Source: Frankia alni ACN14a
GTDB lineage: Bacteria > Actinomycetota > Actinomycetes > Frankiales > Frankiaceae
Length of the DNA stretch: 64,000 bases
Direction of reading: 5' to 3'
NCBI RefSeq assembly: GCF_000058485.1
Contig: NC_008278.1
Coordinates: 2,412,962-2,476,961, forward strand
The notes under the pieces are model-generated. The model was not told the origin of the DNA, ran no database searches, and saw nothing but the letters and a program-made list of their open reading frames with translations. Made by a program: the position numbers and the translations under genes. How positions within the stretch are numbered: position 1 is the first letter of the stretch; every line of letters begins with the position of its first letter. This document shows, one piece after another, positions 24,638 to 33,250 of the stretch.

Positions 24638-25332
24638 TCAGTGGGCTTCCTGCCAGGCAAGACGGGCAGCCCACCAGGCAAGACGGGCAGCCCACCAGGC
24701 GGCCCGATCGCGGGTGCCGACGTCGTGGACGGTGCGGTCGGCGAGGGGGCGGGTGAGGGCGACGCCGATCCACCATCGCCGTGCAACCCCACCGTGGCGG
24801 GCGTCGCGACCGTGCGCGGTATCGGGCACCTTCCTGATACGGATCGGTTGTGGCGGCTGTTGCCGGTCGATGCCGACGCGGACGCGCACCTCGACCCGGT
24901 CGCCGAATTCCACGACGTCGACGCCGGCCGGGACCTCGCCGCGGTCGGTGGAGACACACAACCGCAGTTCGCGTCCGTCGTGACTGACCCGTGCGCGGTC
25001 GACGGTGGTTTCCCAGGGTCGAAAGGCGGTTGGGTCGCACGGCAGGGTCACGAGCCGTGCGAGGAGACGCCGGACGAGCCATTCCGGTTCGGTGGCCGGC
25101 TCGAGGAGCGTGCCGGCCGGCTGGCGGATGGCGGGACTTGCGCAGGGCCCGGGAAGGTGGTCTAAGGCCCGTCCCGGGCGGAACTGTTCGCCGATGCGGG
25201 GGCGCGCCGTGAGAAGGGCCGGCCCGATGAGCTGACCGTCCTGGTCCTGGTCGGGTGCGACCGGCCAGGCGGCCCACGGGGAGGAGTCGGCCGCGTCATC
25301 GTCGAACACGAAGCTGGTGGCCGGAGGAATCT
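24638..25332 (-). pseudogene. 5'-truncated duplicate of the 285-aa gene
   Basis: This region repeats most of the gene at 22460-23317. Shared protein segments include VDRARVSHDGRELRLCV, FGDRVEVRVRVGIDRQQPP and WWIGVAL, with scattered substitutions. Similarity stops abruptly near 25332, inside the codons for NQIPPATS, after which the DNA is unrelated, so the first ~35 residues are missing. A GTG at 25309 could start a shortened product. The 3' end differs: a 21-bp unit is amplified, giving AWWAARLAWWAARLAW. Best read as a decayed duplicate, though an expressed short form cannot be excluded. Confidence 0.75.
24651..24705 (+). repeat. 21-bp direct repeats at the end of the duplicate
   Basis: Two copies of GGCAAGACGGGCAGCCCACCA followed by a third diverged copy. 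They encode the LAWWAAR repetition in the truncated duplicate. The full-length copy near 22540 has a single unit, so the expansion occurred after duplication. Confidence 0.8.
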
Positions 25333-25598
25333 GGCGACCTGATCTAGCAGGATTGCCACGGCTTGGCGGGTAAACGGTGTGTAAGCAGCCTTCGTTGCGG
25401 CGGAGTGTTGATCGGCGCGGGTCGGGTCCGAGTGGAGACTGACTCGAGCCGGGGATCAGCCCGGACAGGAGGCACAGCTCCGCGGGAACACCGTGATTTC
25501 CAGGCTCGGGCTGGCATCAGGCTTGGACGTGTGGGAGTGGTTCCGTGTTCGTCACGCTGACACCCCATCGGCGACCACGAGCAGCCCACCAGGCCTCT

Positions 25599-25703
25599 TT
25601 ACGCCTCGCCTCGATGGACGACGCGGACGATCGTGACGAGGATTCGGCCGTCGTCGGCATGGTAGATCACGCGATGGTTGCCGACTCTGATCGTGGGACC
25701 CCG
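25599..25703 (-). pseudogene. RelE/ParE-type toxin remnant (C-terminal third)
   Basis: Minus-strand codons ending at TAA 25599-25601 read GPTIRVGNHRVIYHADDGRI and then VTIVRVVHRGEA. This is the characteristic C-terminal core of RelE/ParE toxins (R.g.yRviY..dd..i.v..v.hR..). About 34 residues remain. Upstream the frame becomes unrelated Arg/Pro-rich sequence, with no start or N-terminal helices, and no antitoxin is recognisable. The flanks (25333-25598 and 25704-25881) contain nothing else I can support. Confidence 0.7.
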
Positions 25704-25881
25704 GCAGGCTGACCGGCGAGGGCGCGAGCGCCGGGCGGGCGCGGCTCGGCGGCGAGCGGAGTCACACTGATCCCCGAGTTGTACAAACTGGGGAGGACTC
25801 GGTGGCGCGGCTCAGGTCGAACAGGACCGGGCGGCGGGGTCGGGTCCGGGCGGGTGAGCAGCCCGCCGACACCGGCCGGCT

Positions 25882-26190
25882 TCAGGCGTCGGCGAGCTGC
25901 CGGGCCTCTGCGGTCATCTTCTGGATCAGGTGTTCCCAGCCCGCAGTGGCGCCGCCGGCAGCGTGAATTGCGGTCCGTACCGCGGAGAGGCTTTTGAAGG
26001 CTGCATCGGGGATGGTGTCGGCCTCGATGGTCATCGTGATGTCCATCCGACCCTCGGCGAGGTTGCCGCCCACGTCGGGGTCGATGAGATCTTCGAGGGT
26101 GAGCAGGGCATCCATGAGCTGGTCGGTGTGAGTCTCGAAATCGGCGATGGAGCCGGTCACTGTGAGCTCGACAAGCCCTTCGTACTTCAC
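25882..26190 (-). CDS. Putative antitoxin/partner of HicA-like protein
   Basis: A 102-residue acidic protein. GTG 26190 follows GGAGGGC and overlaps the stop of the upstream HicA-like gene (GTGA). Composition: a beta-rich first half (LVELTVTGSIADFETHTDQL) and helical second half (AAFKSLSAVRTAIHAAGG, LIQKMTAEARQLADA). The size, tight coupling and position behind a HicA-like gene suggest an antitoxin or cognate partner. It does not show a clear HicB DNA-binding segment, so the role is inference. Confidence 0.6.
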   Translation of the reverse strand: MKYEGLVELTVTGSIADFETHTDQLMDALLTLEDLIDPDVGGNLAEGRMDITMTIEADTIPDAAFKSLSAVRTAIHAAGGATAGWEHLIQKMTAEARQLADA

Positions 26191-26411
26191 GATCCGCCCT
26201 CCTTCCAGCAGGTCCTGCTCCTCAAGTAGCTCCGTAGGTTCCGTTCGTACCGCGGGTTCGAGGGTGTGAGATGCACCCACTTGTAGTGGCCATCGCCGCA
26301 CGTACAGAACATTCGGAAGTACCCGCTACCCTTGGTGACGTTCCATCCTTGGGCTTCCCCGCTTCGGAGGACTGCCTCCAACTCCTTGACCGGGTGCCGC
26401 GGCCGTGGCAT
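26187..26411 (-). CDS. HicA-like small protein (putative toxin)
   Basis: A 74-residue basic protein from ATG 26411 after GGGAGG. VKELEAVLRSGEAQGWNV, then KGSGYFRMFC and WVHLTPSNPRYERNLRSYLR fit the HicA/YcfA-type double-stranded-RNA-binding fold: a helix, then a 'GW.v.....gs...' strand pair, then a helix. HicA toxins are translation-independent mRNases with a catalytic His; here the candidate is H in GHYKWVH. A CTCGDGH motif may add a metal-binding twist. Coupled to the downstream gene. Confidence 0.6.
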   Translation of the reverse strand: MPRPRHPVKELEAVLRSGEAQGWNVTKGSGYFRMFCTCGDGHYKWVHLTPSNPRYERNLRSYLRSRTCWKEGGS

Positions 26412-26637
26412 CCATCGACCTCCCCTCGAACCTACCTGGGCATCGCCGCTGGGACTTGGACTGGTGGCGAACTACACCACCGTAGTTCGCTCCGGGTGAC
26501 CGGTACGTGGTCTTCGTGGCGGACCGGCAGTGGCGTTGCTGTGGTGTGCGGATGCCGGATCCAGACCTTCGGTATCGCGGTCCGGATTTCCAGACATCCG
26601 GGCGCGTCCTCGGGCTGCCGGTCGTGCGACGGCCAGG

Positions 26638-26892
26638 TCAACGCGGCCGAGCTGTGGGGGTCGGGTCCGGGCGGGTGAGCAGCCACTGGGCGACGAGCAG
26701 GTTGGGGACCCAGCAGAGGAACGGGACCACGTGGTAGGCGCGGTCGAAGGCGACCTCCGGGTCGGTGCCCGCCCCGATCTGCACGGCGCTCATGACGAAC
26801 ATCCACAGCCGCAGCGTCACCGCGGCGTAGGTCAGTGCGAAGGTGCGGATCGCCCACCGGCGATGCGCGCGGACGTCGCCTCGCCGGATCGT
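26638..26892 (-). pseudogene. DUF2306 membrane protein remnant (C-terminal part)
   Basis: Minus-strand codons ending at 26638 give VRAHRRWAIRTFALTYAAVT, then LRLW, AYHVVPFLCWVPNLLVAQWL. This matches the final helices of DUF2306 proteins, where RRW.iRs.a.t.aavtlRlw and cWvpNl are characteristic. Only ~85 residues remain, and the N-terminal helices are absent. The break coincides with the broken 5' end of the histidine kinase on the other strand, implying one deletion removed both 5' ends. The remaining frame extends upstream by chance. Confidence 0.7.
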
Positions 26893-26933
26893 CCATACGC
26901 ACTCGGCCTCCGCGCGAGTCGGACGTCGCCGGG

Positions 26934-27313
26934 TCGCCTGACCTGGACGACCTGCCGGCGCTCGTGGAGCGGATCCGGGCGATGGGGCGGGAGGTCGACC
27001 TGGCGCCAAACCCGTCGCGCTGTCGCCGTCGGGCAGCCGGACGGCGTACCGGATCGTGCAGGAGGCGCTGACGAACGCCGTGCGGCACACCCGCTCGGGT
27101 CGGATCCGGGTCCGAGTCGGCCCAGCGGCGGACCTGGTCCGGATCGAGGTGGTCAACGAGGGCGTCGGGTTCGTCGTGCCGGTGGCGGGGCGGGGTCTGG
27201 TCGGCATGCGGAAACGGGCCCGGCTGGAGGGTGGCTCGTTCGACGCCGGTCCGGTGGGAGGCGGCTTTCGCGTCCTGGCCACGCTGCCCGCCCGTCCGGA
27301 CGGCATCACATGA
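26934..27313 (+). pseudogene. Sensor histidine kinase remnant, frameshifted (NarL-type)
   Basis: Two frames together reconstruct the end of a two-component kinase: LDDLPALVERIRAMGREVDLA in one frame, then PVALSPSGSRTAYRIVQEAL and TNAVRHT in another, with the switch near 27003-27012. The rest is a HATPase domain with N box (NAVRH), G1 (VNEGVGF) and G2 (GRGLVGMRKRA). The sensor and dimerisation regions are missing. The stop overlaps the response-regulator ATG (ATGA), so the pair was once an operon. Confidence 0.8.
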
Positions 27314-27566
27314 TCACCGTGTTCCTCGCGGACGACGACGGCCTGGTCCGCAGCGGTCTGCGGGCGCTGCTGGACGCCGAGCCGGGCATCACCGTCGCCG
27401 GTGAGGCGGCCACGGCGACGAGGCGGTGGCCGAGCTGACCGTGTCCGCGGAGACGGTGCGCTCCCAGCTCAAGCGGGTGCTGAGCAAGCTCGGCGTTCGG
27501 GACCGCACCCAGGCGGTGGTGTGGGCCTACCGCAGCGGCTTCGTCGCCACCGCAGACCCGGACTAG
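27310..27566 (+). pseudogene. LuxR-family response regulator with internal deletion
   Basis: ATG 27310 starts a receiver domain (ITVFLADDDGLVRSGLRALL, then DAEPGITVAGEA) that breaks off near 27420. The continuation, in another frame, is the end of a LuxR-type helix-turn-helix: ELTVSAETVRSQLKRVLSKL, then GVRDRTQAVVWAYRSGF, stopping at TAG 27564-27566. The phosphorylated Asp region, the linker and the first HTH helix are lost, about 130 residues. The product cannot be functional. The stop overlaps the convergent kinase stop (CTAG). Confidence 0.85.
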
Positions 27567-29230
27567 CCGCGTCCGCCGCCGCCGTGCCCGTCGCCGCCGT
27601 GCCCGCTGGTCCGGGGCCACTGCGAGCGAGACGTCCTGGCGTGCTGGTCGCCCGCCTGCTCACGGGTGGCGCGCTCGGGCTGCCCGAAGATGATCGGGAC
27701 GCACCGGCCGTCGGCGCCGAGCCACGGCAGGAGCCGCCGCGCGTCGGGCTCGGCGCAGGTGCTCGGCGAGTCGACCCGGCCGGACGGGCCCCGCGGCGGG
27801 GTGGTGTTCGGGCGCGTGCCGGCGGGCCGCGGTCGCACTGCGGGCACGACGCGGGCCACGGCCGGTTCGACGGCCGGTGCGGCGGCCGCTCCGGCTGCGG
27901 TGGGCCGAGGCCCGGTGGACAGGGGCAGGGGCCGCGTGGCTGTCGCGCCGACCAGGAGGACCGATGCCGGGCTCGGCGCGGCGGAGCTGGCCGCGGGCGG
28001 GACCGGGGTGGGGGTCACCGCCGCGGGGCGCGCGGCGGCGCCGGTGGGGGAGGGCGGCGTGCTGGCGGTGGACCGAGCCGTCTCCCCCGGCGCCGCCACG
28101 AGGACGGCGGTGATCGCGCCCGCTGCGGCGAGGACCGTCGCCGTCGCGGCGATCCCCCGGCGGTGCACGGGGCGCAGCGTGGGAAGCAGGGCGAGGACGG
28201 GGGCGGCGAGGGCGGCCCGGCGGCCGCGGTCCACCGGTGACCTGGCGCCGGCGGGCGACGGGTGCGCCTGCGTGCCGTCGAGGCCGGTCGTGGCGTCCAA
28301 CGGCAGCAGAACGGCCTTGGTAGCCGCAGCCGCAGCCGCAGCCGCAGCCGCCGCGGTCGCCGTCGTGGCCGTCGTGGCCGCGGTCGCCGTCGTGGCCGGG
28401 CTGAGGGCTGCGGCCGGCGGAAGCGGGACGGCGGGGAGGCGGTCGAGGAGCTGGCGGGCGGTGGGCCGGCGGTCGGGCCTCTTGTCGAGGGCCTTGGAGA
28501 CGACCTTCCCGAGCCGGTTGGGCAGCCCGTCGACCGGGACGTTGTCGTGCAACGTCCGCAGGAGCATGGCCTGGAGCGGACCCTCCCCGAACGGCGGTCG
28601 CCCGCTGGCGGCGAACGCCAGGGTCAGGGCCCAGGAGAAGACGTCGGCGGCCGGCCCGGGCGTGCCGGTCGTGGTGAGCAGTTCGGGCGCCATGTAGCCG
28701 ACGCTGCCGAGGACCACGCCGGTGACGGTGACGGTCCCGGGCACCCCGGCCGCGATCCCGAAGTCGATCACCTTGGCGCCGTCCTCGGCCAGCATCACGT
28801 TGCCGGGCTTGAGGTCGCGATGCACCACGCCGGCGCCGTGGATGGCGACCAGGGCCATCGCCAGCTCCACCGCGAGGGTCTGCAGCGCCGCGGCCGACAG
28901 CGGACCGTTGCGTCCCACCTCGGCCGTCAGGGTCGGGCCCTCGATGTACTCGGTTGCGAGCCACGGAGTCTCCGCCTCCGGGTCGGCGTCCACCAGCCGC
29001 GCCACCCGGGGGCTGTCGACCGCCGCGGCGGCCCGGACCTCCCGGGCGAACCGGCGCAGGAAGAGCTGGTCGCCGGCGTGTTCGTCGCGCAGCACCTTCA
29101 CCGCGCTGCGCCGGCCGGCGGCGTCCTCGCCGAGGTAGACGATCCCCATGCCGCCGCTACCCAGGCGCGCGGTCAGCCGGTACGGCCCCACCACCCGCGG
29201 ATCGACGGCGCGCAACGGCCTCACCGGCAT
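27563..29230 (-). CDS. Receptor-type Ser/Thr protein kinase (PknB-like), 555 aa
   Basis: ATG 29230 follows GGAGGG. The kinase domain (about residues 12-270) is complete: GSGGMGIVYLG loop, AVKVL lysine, HRDLKPGN catalytic loop, DFGIA and GSVGYMAPE. An Ala/Thr-rich spacer with long alanine runs follows, then one transmembrane helix at about 355-380 (GIAATATVLAAAGAITAVLVA). The outer region is Pro/Ala-rich with a small end domain containing CAEPDARRLLPWLGADGRCV. Typical of actinobacterial membrane kinases sensing envelope signals. A larger paralogue lies at 33870-37508. Confidence 0.9.
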   Translation of the reverse strand: MPVRPLRAVDPRVVGPYRLTARLGSGGMGIVYLGEDAAGRRSAVKVLRDEHAGDQLFLRRFAREVRAAAAVDSPRVARLVDADPEAETPWLATEYIEGPTLTAEVGRNGPLSAAALQTLAVELAMALVAIHGAGVVHRDLKPGNVMLAEDGAKVIDFGIAAGVPGTVTVTGVVLGSVGYMAPELLTTTGTPGPAADVFSWALTLAFAASGRPPFGEGPLQAMLLRTLHDNVPVDGLPNRLGKVVSKALDKRPDRRPTARQLLDRLPAVPLPPAAALSPATTATAATTATTATAAAAAAAAAAATKAVLLPLDATTGLDGTQAHPSPAGARSPVDRGRRAALAAPVLALLPTLRPVHRRGIAATATVLAAAGAITAVLVAAPGETARSTASTPPSPTGAAARPAAVTPTPVPPAASSAAPSPASVLLVGATATRPLPLSTGPRPTAAGAAAAPAVEPAVARVVPAVRPRPAGTRPNTTPPRGPSGRVDSPSTCAEPDARRLLPWLGADGRCVPIIFGQPERATREQAGDQHARTSRSQWPRTSGHGGDGHGGGGRG

Positions 29231-29509
29231 AGAGCCCTCCGCTCGTGACTCACCGTCACCGGTGAGCTGGTGGATCGCGGCCTGCCCGCGCAGGGCATCG
29301 CCACGATGCCCGCGTCGCACTGTCGATGGGCGCGAACGAGGTGCGCTCGCTGCCGGATCCGGCGTGCACGTCCCCGTGAGTGCACCCACCTAATCCAACT
29401 ATGTCGGGCGAATATGCGGAGGGCCTCACACATTTCGTCCGACTGACAGGGCGCCGGACGTGGTTCGACGCCCGGTGCCGAGGACGAATCCCGCTCGGCG
29501 TGCGGGCGA

Positions 29510-29782
29510 TCAGCCGGTGGCGCGCGGGCTGGGGTCCCGCCAGCCGGGGCGATGCCCGTCCAGCCACTCCTCGACGTCCGCGCGCAGCCACAGCCGCAGC
29601 CGCGGATGCTCGACCAGCGGGTCGGGAAAGCCCTTCGAGTTGCTGATGCTGTCGGCATAGCTGCGGGCGACCCGTTCGCCCCGCCGCGAGGTGCGCCCGA
29701 GGAGGGTCCGTAGTTCGTCGATGTCGACGAGATCATGCAGCGCGGAGCGGCGGACCGACTCGTCGCTCTCGGGTGGCGGCAT
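29510..29782 (-). CDS. Excisionase/AlpA-like small DNA-binding protein, copy 1
   Basis: A 90-residue protein from ATG 29782. Residues ~18-85 fit the winged-helix 'helix_turn_helix_17' pattern of excisionases: LVDIDELRTLLG, then GFPDPLVEHPRLRLWLRADV and EEWLDGHRPGW. The last segment is the hallmark W-R-ADVe-Wl. A close paralogue is at 30329-30616. Such proteins usually regulate integrated elements or phage genes. No integrase is present nearby, so the original context is lost or the protein has another job. Confidence 0.65.
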   Translation of the reverse strand: MPPPESDESVRRSALHDLVDIDELRTLLGRTSRRGERVARSYADSISNSKGFPDPLVEHPRLRLWLRADVEEWLDGHRPGWRDPSPRATG

Positions 29783-29933
29783 GCTGTGGACACTAGGGAT
29801 GGGTGTGGTCTCAGTGCTCACGCACTGTACGCACGTCCACGGGATCGCTACCGTGCGGCAGACATACGTAACAGGATGGCCCCGTCCGGTCTGTCGCGTC
29901 GCCATCGGGGCCTCGAGCGCGGGAGAGACCCAC

Positions 29934-30191
29934 ATGATCGAAGTGTCCGGCTCGGCGGTCGCGGTGCCGAGCGATGGCATGCAGAATCTCTGCCGGGTCT
30001 CGGTGGTCGTGCACTCGATGCGGACCCCTGATTCCTTCGAGCTCTGCCTGGACGCAGGCCTTGACATCGGCGAGGTGATGCAGGCCCTGCTGGACCACGT
30101 GCCGTCCGGCTCCGTCCTCACCGGTGCCGGCCAGCAGCGGGACAACCTGCTGCTCACCTTCCGCGGGCCGCGCCCGTTCCCACCGGCGTAG
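29934..30191 (+). CDS. Hypothetical 85-aa protein
   Basis: ATG 29934 follows GGGAGAG. The sequence MIEVSGSAVAVPSDG, CRVSVVVHSMRTPDSFELCL, and DIGEVMQALLDHVP suggests a small alpha/beta protein. No family is recognised. It lies between the two excisionase-like genes and is divergent from the first. The 150-base gap 29783-29933 is comparatively AT-rich and could carry divergent promoters. Confidence 0.5.
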   Translation: MIEVSGSAVAVPSDGMQNLCRVSVVVHSMRTPDSFELCLDAGLDIGEVMQALLDHVPSGSVLTGAGQQRDNLLLTFRGPRPFPPA

Positions 30192-30328
30192 CCGGGAGTC
30201 CGGCCGGAGCTGGTGGATCGATGCCCTGGCCGGGACGCGGGAAACGTCCCTGCGCGTCGGTCTGCCCTGGTCCGGCGCGACGTGCGCCGGGTTCAGGGCC
30301 TGCGCCGGGCCGGTGGCAGGTGCCGCGG

Positions 30329-30616
30329 CTACGGCACGTCCCGTCGCCAGCCGGGGCGGTTCGTGTCCAACCAGCCCTCGACGTCGGCGCGCAGCCACAG
30401 CCGCATCTGCGGGTCCTCGGCGGACGGGTGGCTGATCAGCGGGTCCGGAAAGCCCTTCATGCCGGCGATCACCTGCGCCCGCGTTCGGGACACCGGCTCG
30501 CCGCGTACCCGGCCGAGCATCGCCTGAAGCTGCGCGATGCCCACCAGGTCCCGCAGGTCGGCACGACGGATCAGGTCATCGTCATCGGCGGGTGACACGA
30601 TGAGTACGATAGGCAT
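30329..30616 (-). CDS. Excisionase/AlpA-like small DNA-binding protein, copy 2
   Basis: A 95-residue paralogue of the protein at 29510-29782. From ATG 30616: DLVGIAQLQAMLGR, SRTRAQVIAGMKGFPDPLIS, MRLWLRADVEGWLDTNRPGW. The shared FPDPL and LWLRADVe.WLD..RPGW blocks show common ancestry; the first ~15 residues differ. It is likely a winged-helix DNA-binding protein. It lies just downstream of rnpB on the same strand. Confidence 0.65.
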   Translation of the reverse strand: MPIVLIVSPADDDDLIRRADLRDLVGIAQLQAMLGRVRGEPVSRTRAQVIAGMKGFPDPLISHPSAEDPQMRLWLRADVEGWLDTNRPGWRRDVP

Positions 30617-30776
30617 GCATGGTCGCCGTGCCCGCACGCTGTTGGCAGTCGTACACAGGCTCGCTGACCTGTCCCGCGACACACCGCACTGAACCGGTTC
30701 CGTCCGAGTTGCGATCGTGGCGCGGCCCCCGGGCCACGCCGGACCTGCCCCGATCTGCGCAGGTCGGGCGGGGTGC

Positions 30777-31199
<423 letters not shown>

Positions 31200-31304
31200 T
31201 CTTCAGCATAGGGCACGCACCCGCCTACAATCCCTGGGCACAGGGGACGGCACTGGACGGTGCGGGGCACGGCCGTGCGGGCGATCATGATGGATGGGGC
31301 GACG

Positions 31305-31850
31305 ATGGCGGGATCCGACCAGCCGGGCAAGAGGATCGACTACACCCGCCCCGCGAGCCCGCCGCCTCCCGGCGGCCCCGCGGTTGCGGCGCCGGGCGCG
31401 GCACCGGTCGGCCCGGGTGCCTCGCCGGGTGCGGTGCCCGCGCCCTACCCGGCGGGCGCCGCCTACCCCACCGGGCCCGGCGGAGTTCCCGGGGTTCCGG
31501 GGATGCCGGGGGTTCCGGGGACGGCGGGTGGTCCGGCGGCGCCGGGGACGCCGCCGGCGCCCGGCGCGCCGGGCGAGGGCCCGCCGCGGCGGCGCGGGGT
31601 CGCCTACACCACGTACGCGATCACGGTGCTGGTCCTGGTCATCGCCATTGCCGTCGTCGTGTTCGTCGTCAAGAACGACGCCCGGGTGAGTATCTGGCTT
31701 TTCGGCTCCACCCAGCGGATGTCGGTTGCCGCGGCGCTTGCCGCCTCGGCCGCCGCGGGGCTCGTCATCGGCCTGCTCATCGGGGTGATTCCGCAGATCC
31801 GGCTGCGCCGCGAGCTGCGTCAGCTACGCAAGGCGGCTCGCGGCCGGTAG
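31305..31850 (+). CDS. LapA-domain (DUF1049) membrane protein
   Basis: About 181 aa from ATG 31305; in-frame ATGs at 31287 and 31290 are alternatives. Residues 1-95 are Pro/Gly/Ala-rich with PGVPGMPGVPG-type repeats. Two helices follow: AITVLVLVIAIAVVVFVVK and, after NDARVSIWLFGSTQRMSVAAA, a second ending GLLIGVIPQIRLRREL. This helix-short loop-helix pattern with a basic tail is characteristic of LapA/YciS proteins, linked to envelope assembly in other bacteria. The N-terminal disordered extension is not part of the family. Confidence 0.8.
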   Translation: MAGSDQPGKRIDYTRPASPPPPGGPAVAAPGAAPVGPGASPGAVPAPYPAGAAYPTGPGGVPGVPGMPGVPGTAGGPAAPGTPPAPGAPGEGPPRRRGVAYTTYAITVLVLVIAIAVVVFVVKNDARVSIWLFGSTQRMSVAAALAASAAAGLVIGLLIGVIPQIRLRRELRQLRKAARGR

Positions 31851-32960
31851 GACGCCGAACCCGGGAAACGCCCTTCTGCGTGGGCGGCCGGTGATGCGAT
31901 GGGCGTCGCGCGGGTATTCCGCTTATCCTCGGCACCGGGATATCCCCGTCGCCCCGAACCCCGATGCCGGCCCGTGGTACCGGCGCGCGGGACGACGGGT
32001 CGATGCCGGCCTTTCCGGCCGCCGTCGCCGACCTCGACCAGCCACTCATCCTGCCGCGACACAAGCACGGGGCTCCCGTCCGGTCGGCTGCCGACGGGTT
32101 GCCGTCCCCTCCCTCGCCACCGCCCGACCATCCGCGCGGGTGAACAATCGGGTCCGGGCGGAGCGGGAGAACCCGATGAGGACCCGTTTCCGCCCGTCGG
32201 TGAAACGCGGCCGCACCGGTAGCGGCCGAGCCGCCGAGGTGCCGAGGCATCGTATTCCGGCGACGGCACGCGCATCTTCACGACCATCGACTTCACGACC
32301 ATCGAGTGGCCTCCGGTTCGGCGACTTTCCACGCGGTCACGTCGTCCATGGCCGCCCCGGTCGATCGCCCCACGCGGTCGCGCCGAGGCAGCGCCGCCAC
32401 TGCCCCGTCCCCCGGCCGGGGTGACCCGGGACGTCCGGCTCCGACGCGGCAGGACGGACGGCCCGCGGGCACCGGGCCGCGCGGCAGGACCGTGCGCGGA
32501 CCACCCATACGGGCCATCGGCGCAGGGTGAGCAGGGCTCACCGGCCTCGGCGGCGCGAGATGTCCGTTGCTAGGGCGGATGGGGTGCGGGTGTAGCCCAG
32601 GGGCGTTCTGGTGGGGTGGCCAAGCCCGTCTCGTGGGTGATCCTTGTGAACGCTCCTGCGCCTGCGTCACACCGGGACGGGGGGTCGAACGGCTCCCGCG
32701 GGGGTGTCGGTGGCGCGCCCGGTCGGGATGTGACGTCGGGTGCGGGACGGGCGTCCGGCGCGTCGTAGAACCCCGTGGACCTCGCGTTCCACCGTCGGCA
32801 CGAGCGTGGCAGCGAACATTGCGCCGGCGGAGAACCGGGGACGCGGTCGGTGCCGGTGGATCACTGGTTGCCTCGGATTCACCGGAGCCGACCGGGTGGG
32901 CGCTCGTCGTTCTCTCGTTGTCGGGTAATGTTTCGAACAACTTTGGATCTGGGAGGTTTC
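31851..32960. other. Long gene-poor stretch
   Basis: About 1.1 kb with no gene I can support. Open frames exist on both strands but have Arg/Pro/Gly-rich, shadow-like composition, no ribosome-binding site and no recognisable motif. A short direct repeat, CTTCACGACCATCGA, occurs twice near 32276-32305. The last ~40 bases before 32961 are AT-richer and look like a promoter and leader for the next small gene. It may be a graveyard of deleted genes. Confidence 0.5.
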
Positions 32961-33197
32961 ATGGCAGAAACGAGGGCCATTCGCCGACTGGGTCGGACCG
33001 CCTGTGCGGGAATCACCGGTTCGGGCGTCCCGGTCGCCGCCGCCGGCCGGAATGCAAGGATCATCGTGCGCGGCGGTGTCGGCAGCGAGGCCGGTCACAC
33101 CTCGTCGCCGAGTGCGCCCGTCGTCTCCGAGGAGCGGGTCGAACTCGTTGATCGAGTCATTCTCGTGAGGGTGCGGCGAGACATCCCCGAAAGCTGA
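32961..33197 (+). CDS. Hypothetical 78-aa protein
   Basis: ATG 32961 is preceded by GGGAGG at 5 bases, and a strong hairpin follows the stop, so this looks like a complete small transcription unit. Sequence features: MAETRAIRRLGRTACAGITG, AGRNARIIVRGGVGSEAG, and a C-terminal VELVDRVILVRVRRDIPES. No family is recognised and no membrane segment is clear. Ribosome-binding site plus terminator are the reasons for the call. Confidence 0.5.
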   Translation: MAETRAIRRLGRTACAGITGSGVPVAAAGRNARIIVRGGVGSEAGHTSSPSAPVVSEERVELVDRVILVRVRRDIPES

Positions 33198-33204
33198 TCA
33201 AAGT

Positions 33205-33250
33205 CGCGGCGGAGAAGCCTCCGAGTGGCGCCACCGGCTTCTCCGCCGCG
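33205..33250 (+). terminator. Strong GC-rich hairpin after the 78-aa gene
   Basis: A perfect 15-bp inverted repeat, CGCGGCGGAGAAGCC at 33205-33219 and GGCTTCTCCGCCGCG at 33236-33250, with a 16-base loop. It is followed by GTTTGGGG rather than a long T run. It begins 7 bases after the TGA at 33197. Probably a terminator or 3' stabiliser typical of high-GC Actinobacteria. Confidence 0.75.

Noticed and set aside
25363-25560. Short plus-strand frame considered as a transposase fragment
   Set aside because: No DDE, HTH or terminal inverted repeats; similarity could not be supported.
31820-32332. A 170-codon minus-strand frame after the LapA-like gene
   Set aside because: Low-complexity Arg/Gly composition, no ribosome-binding site, no recognisable domain.
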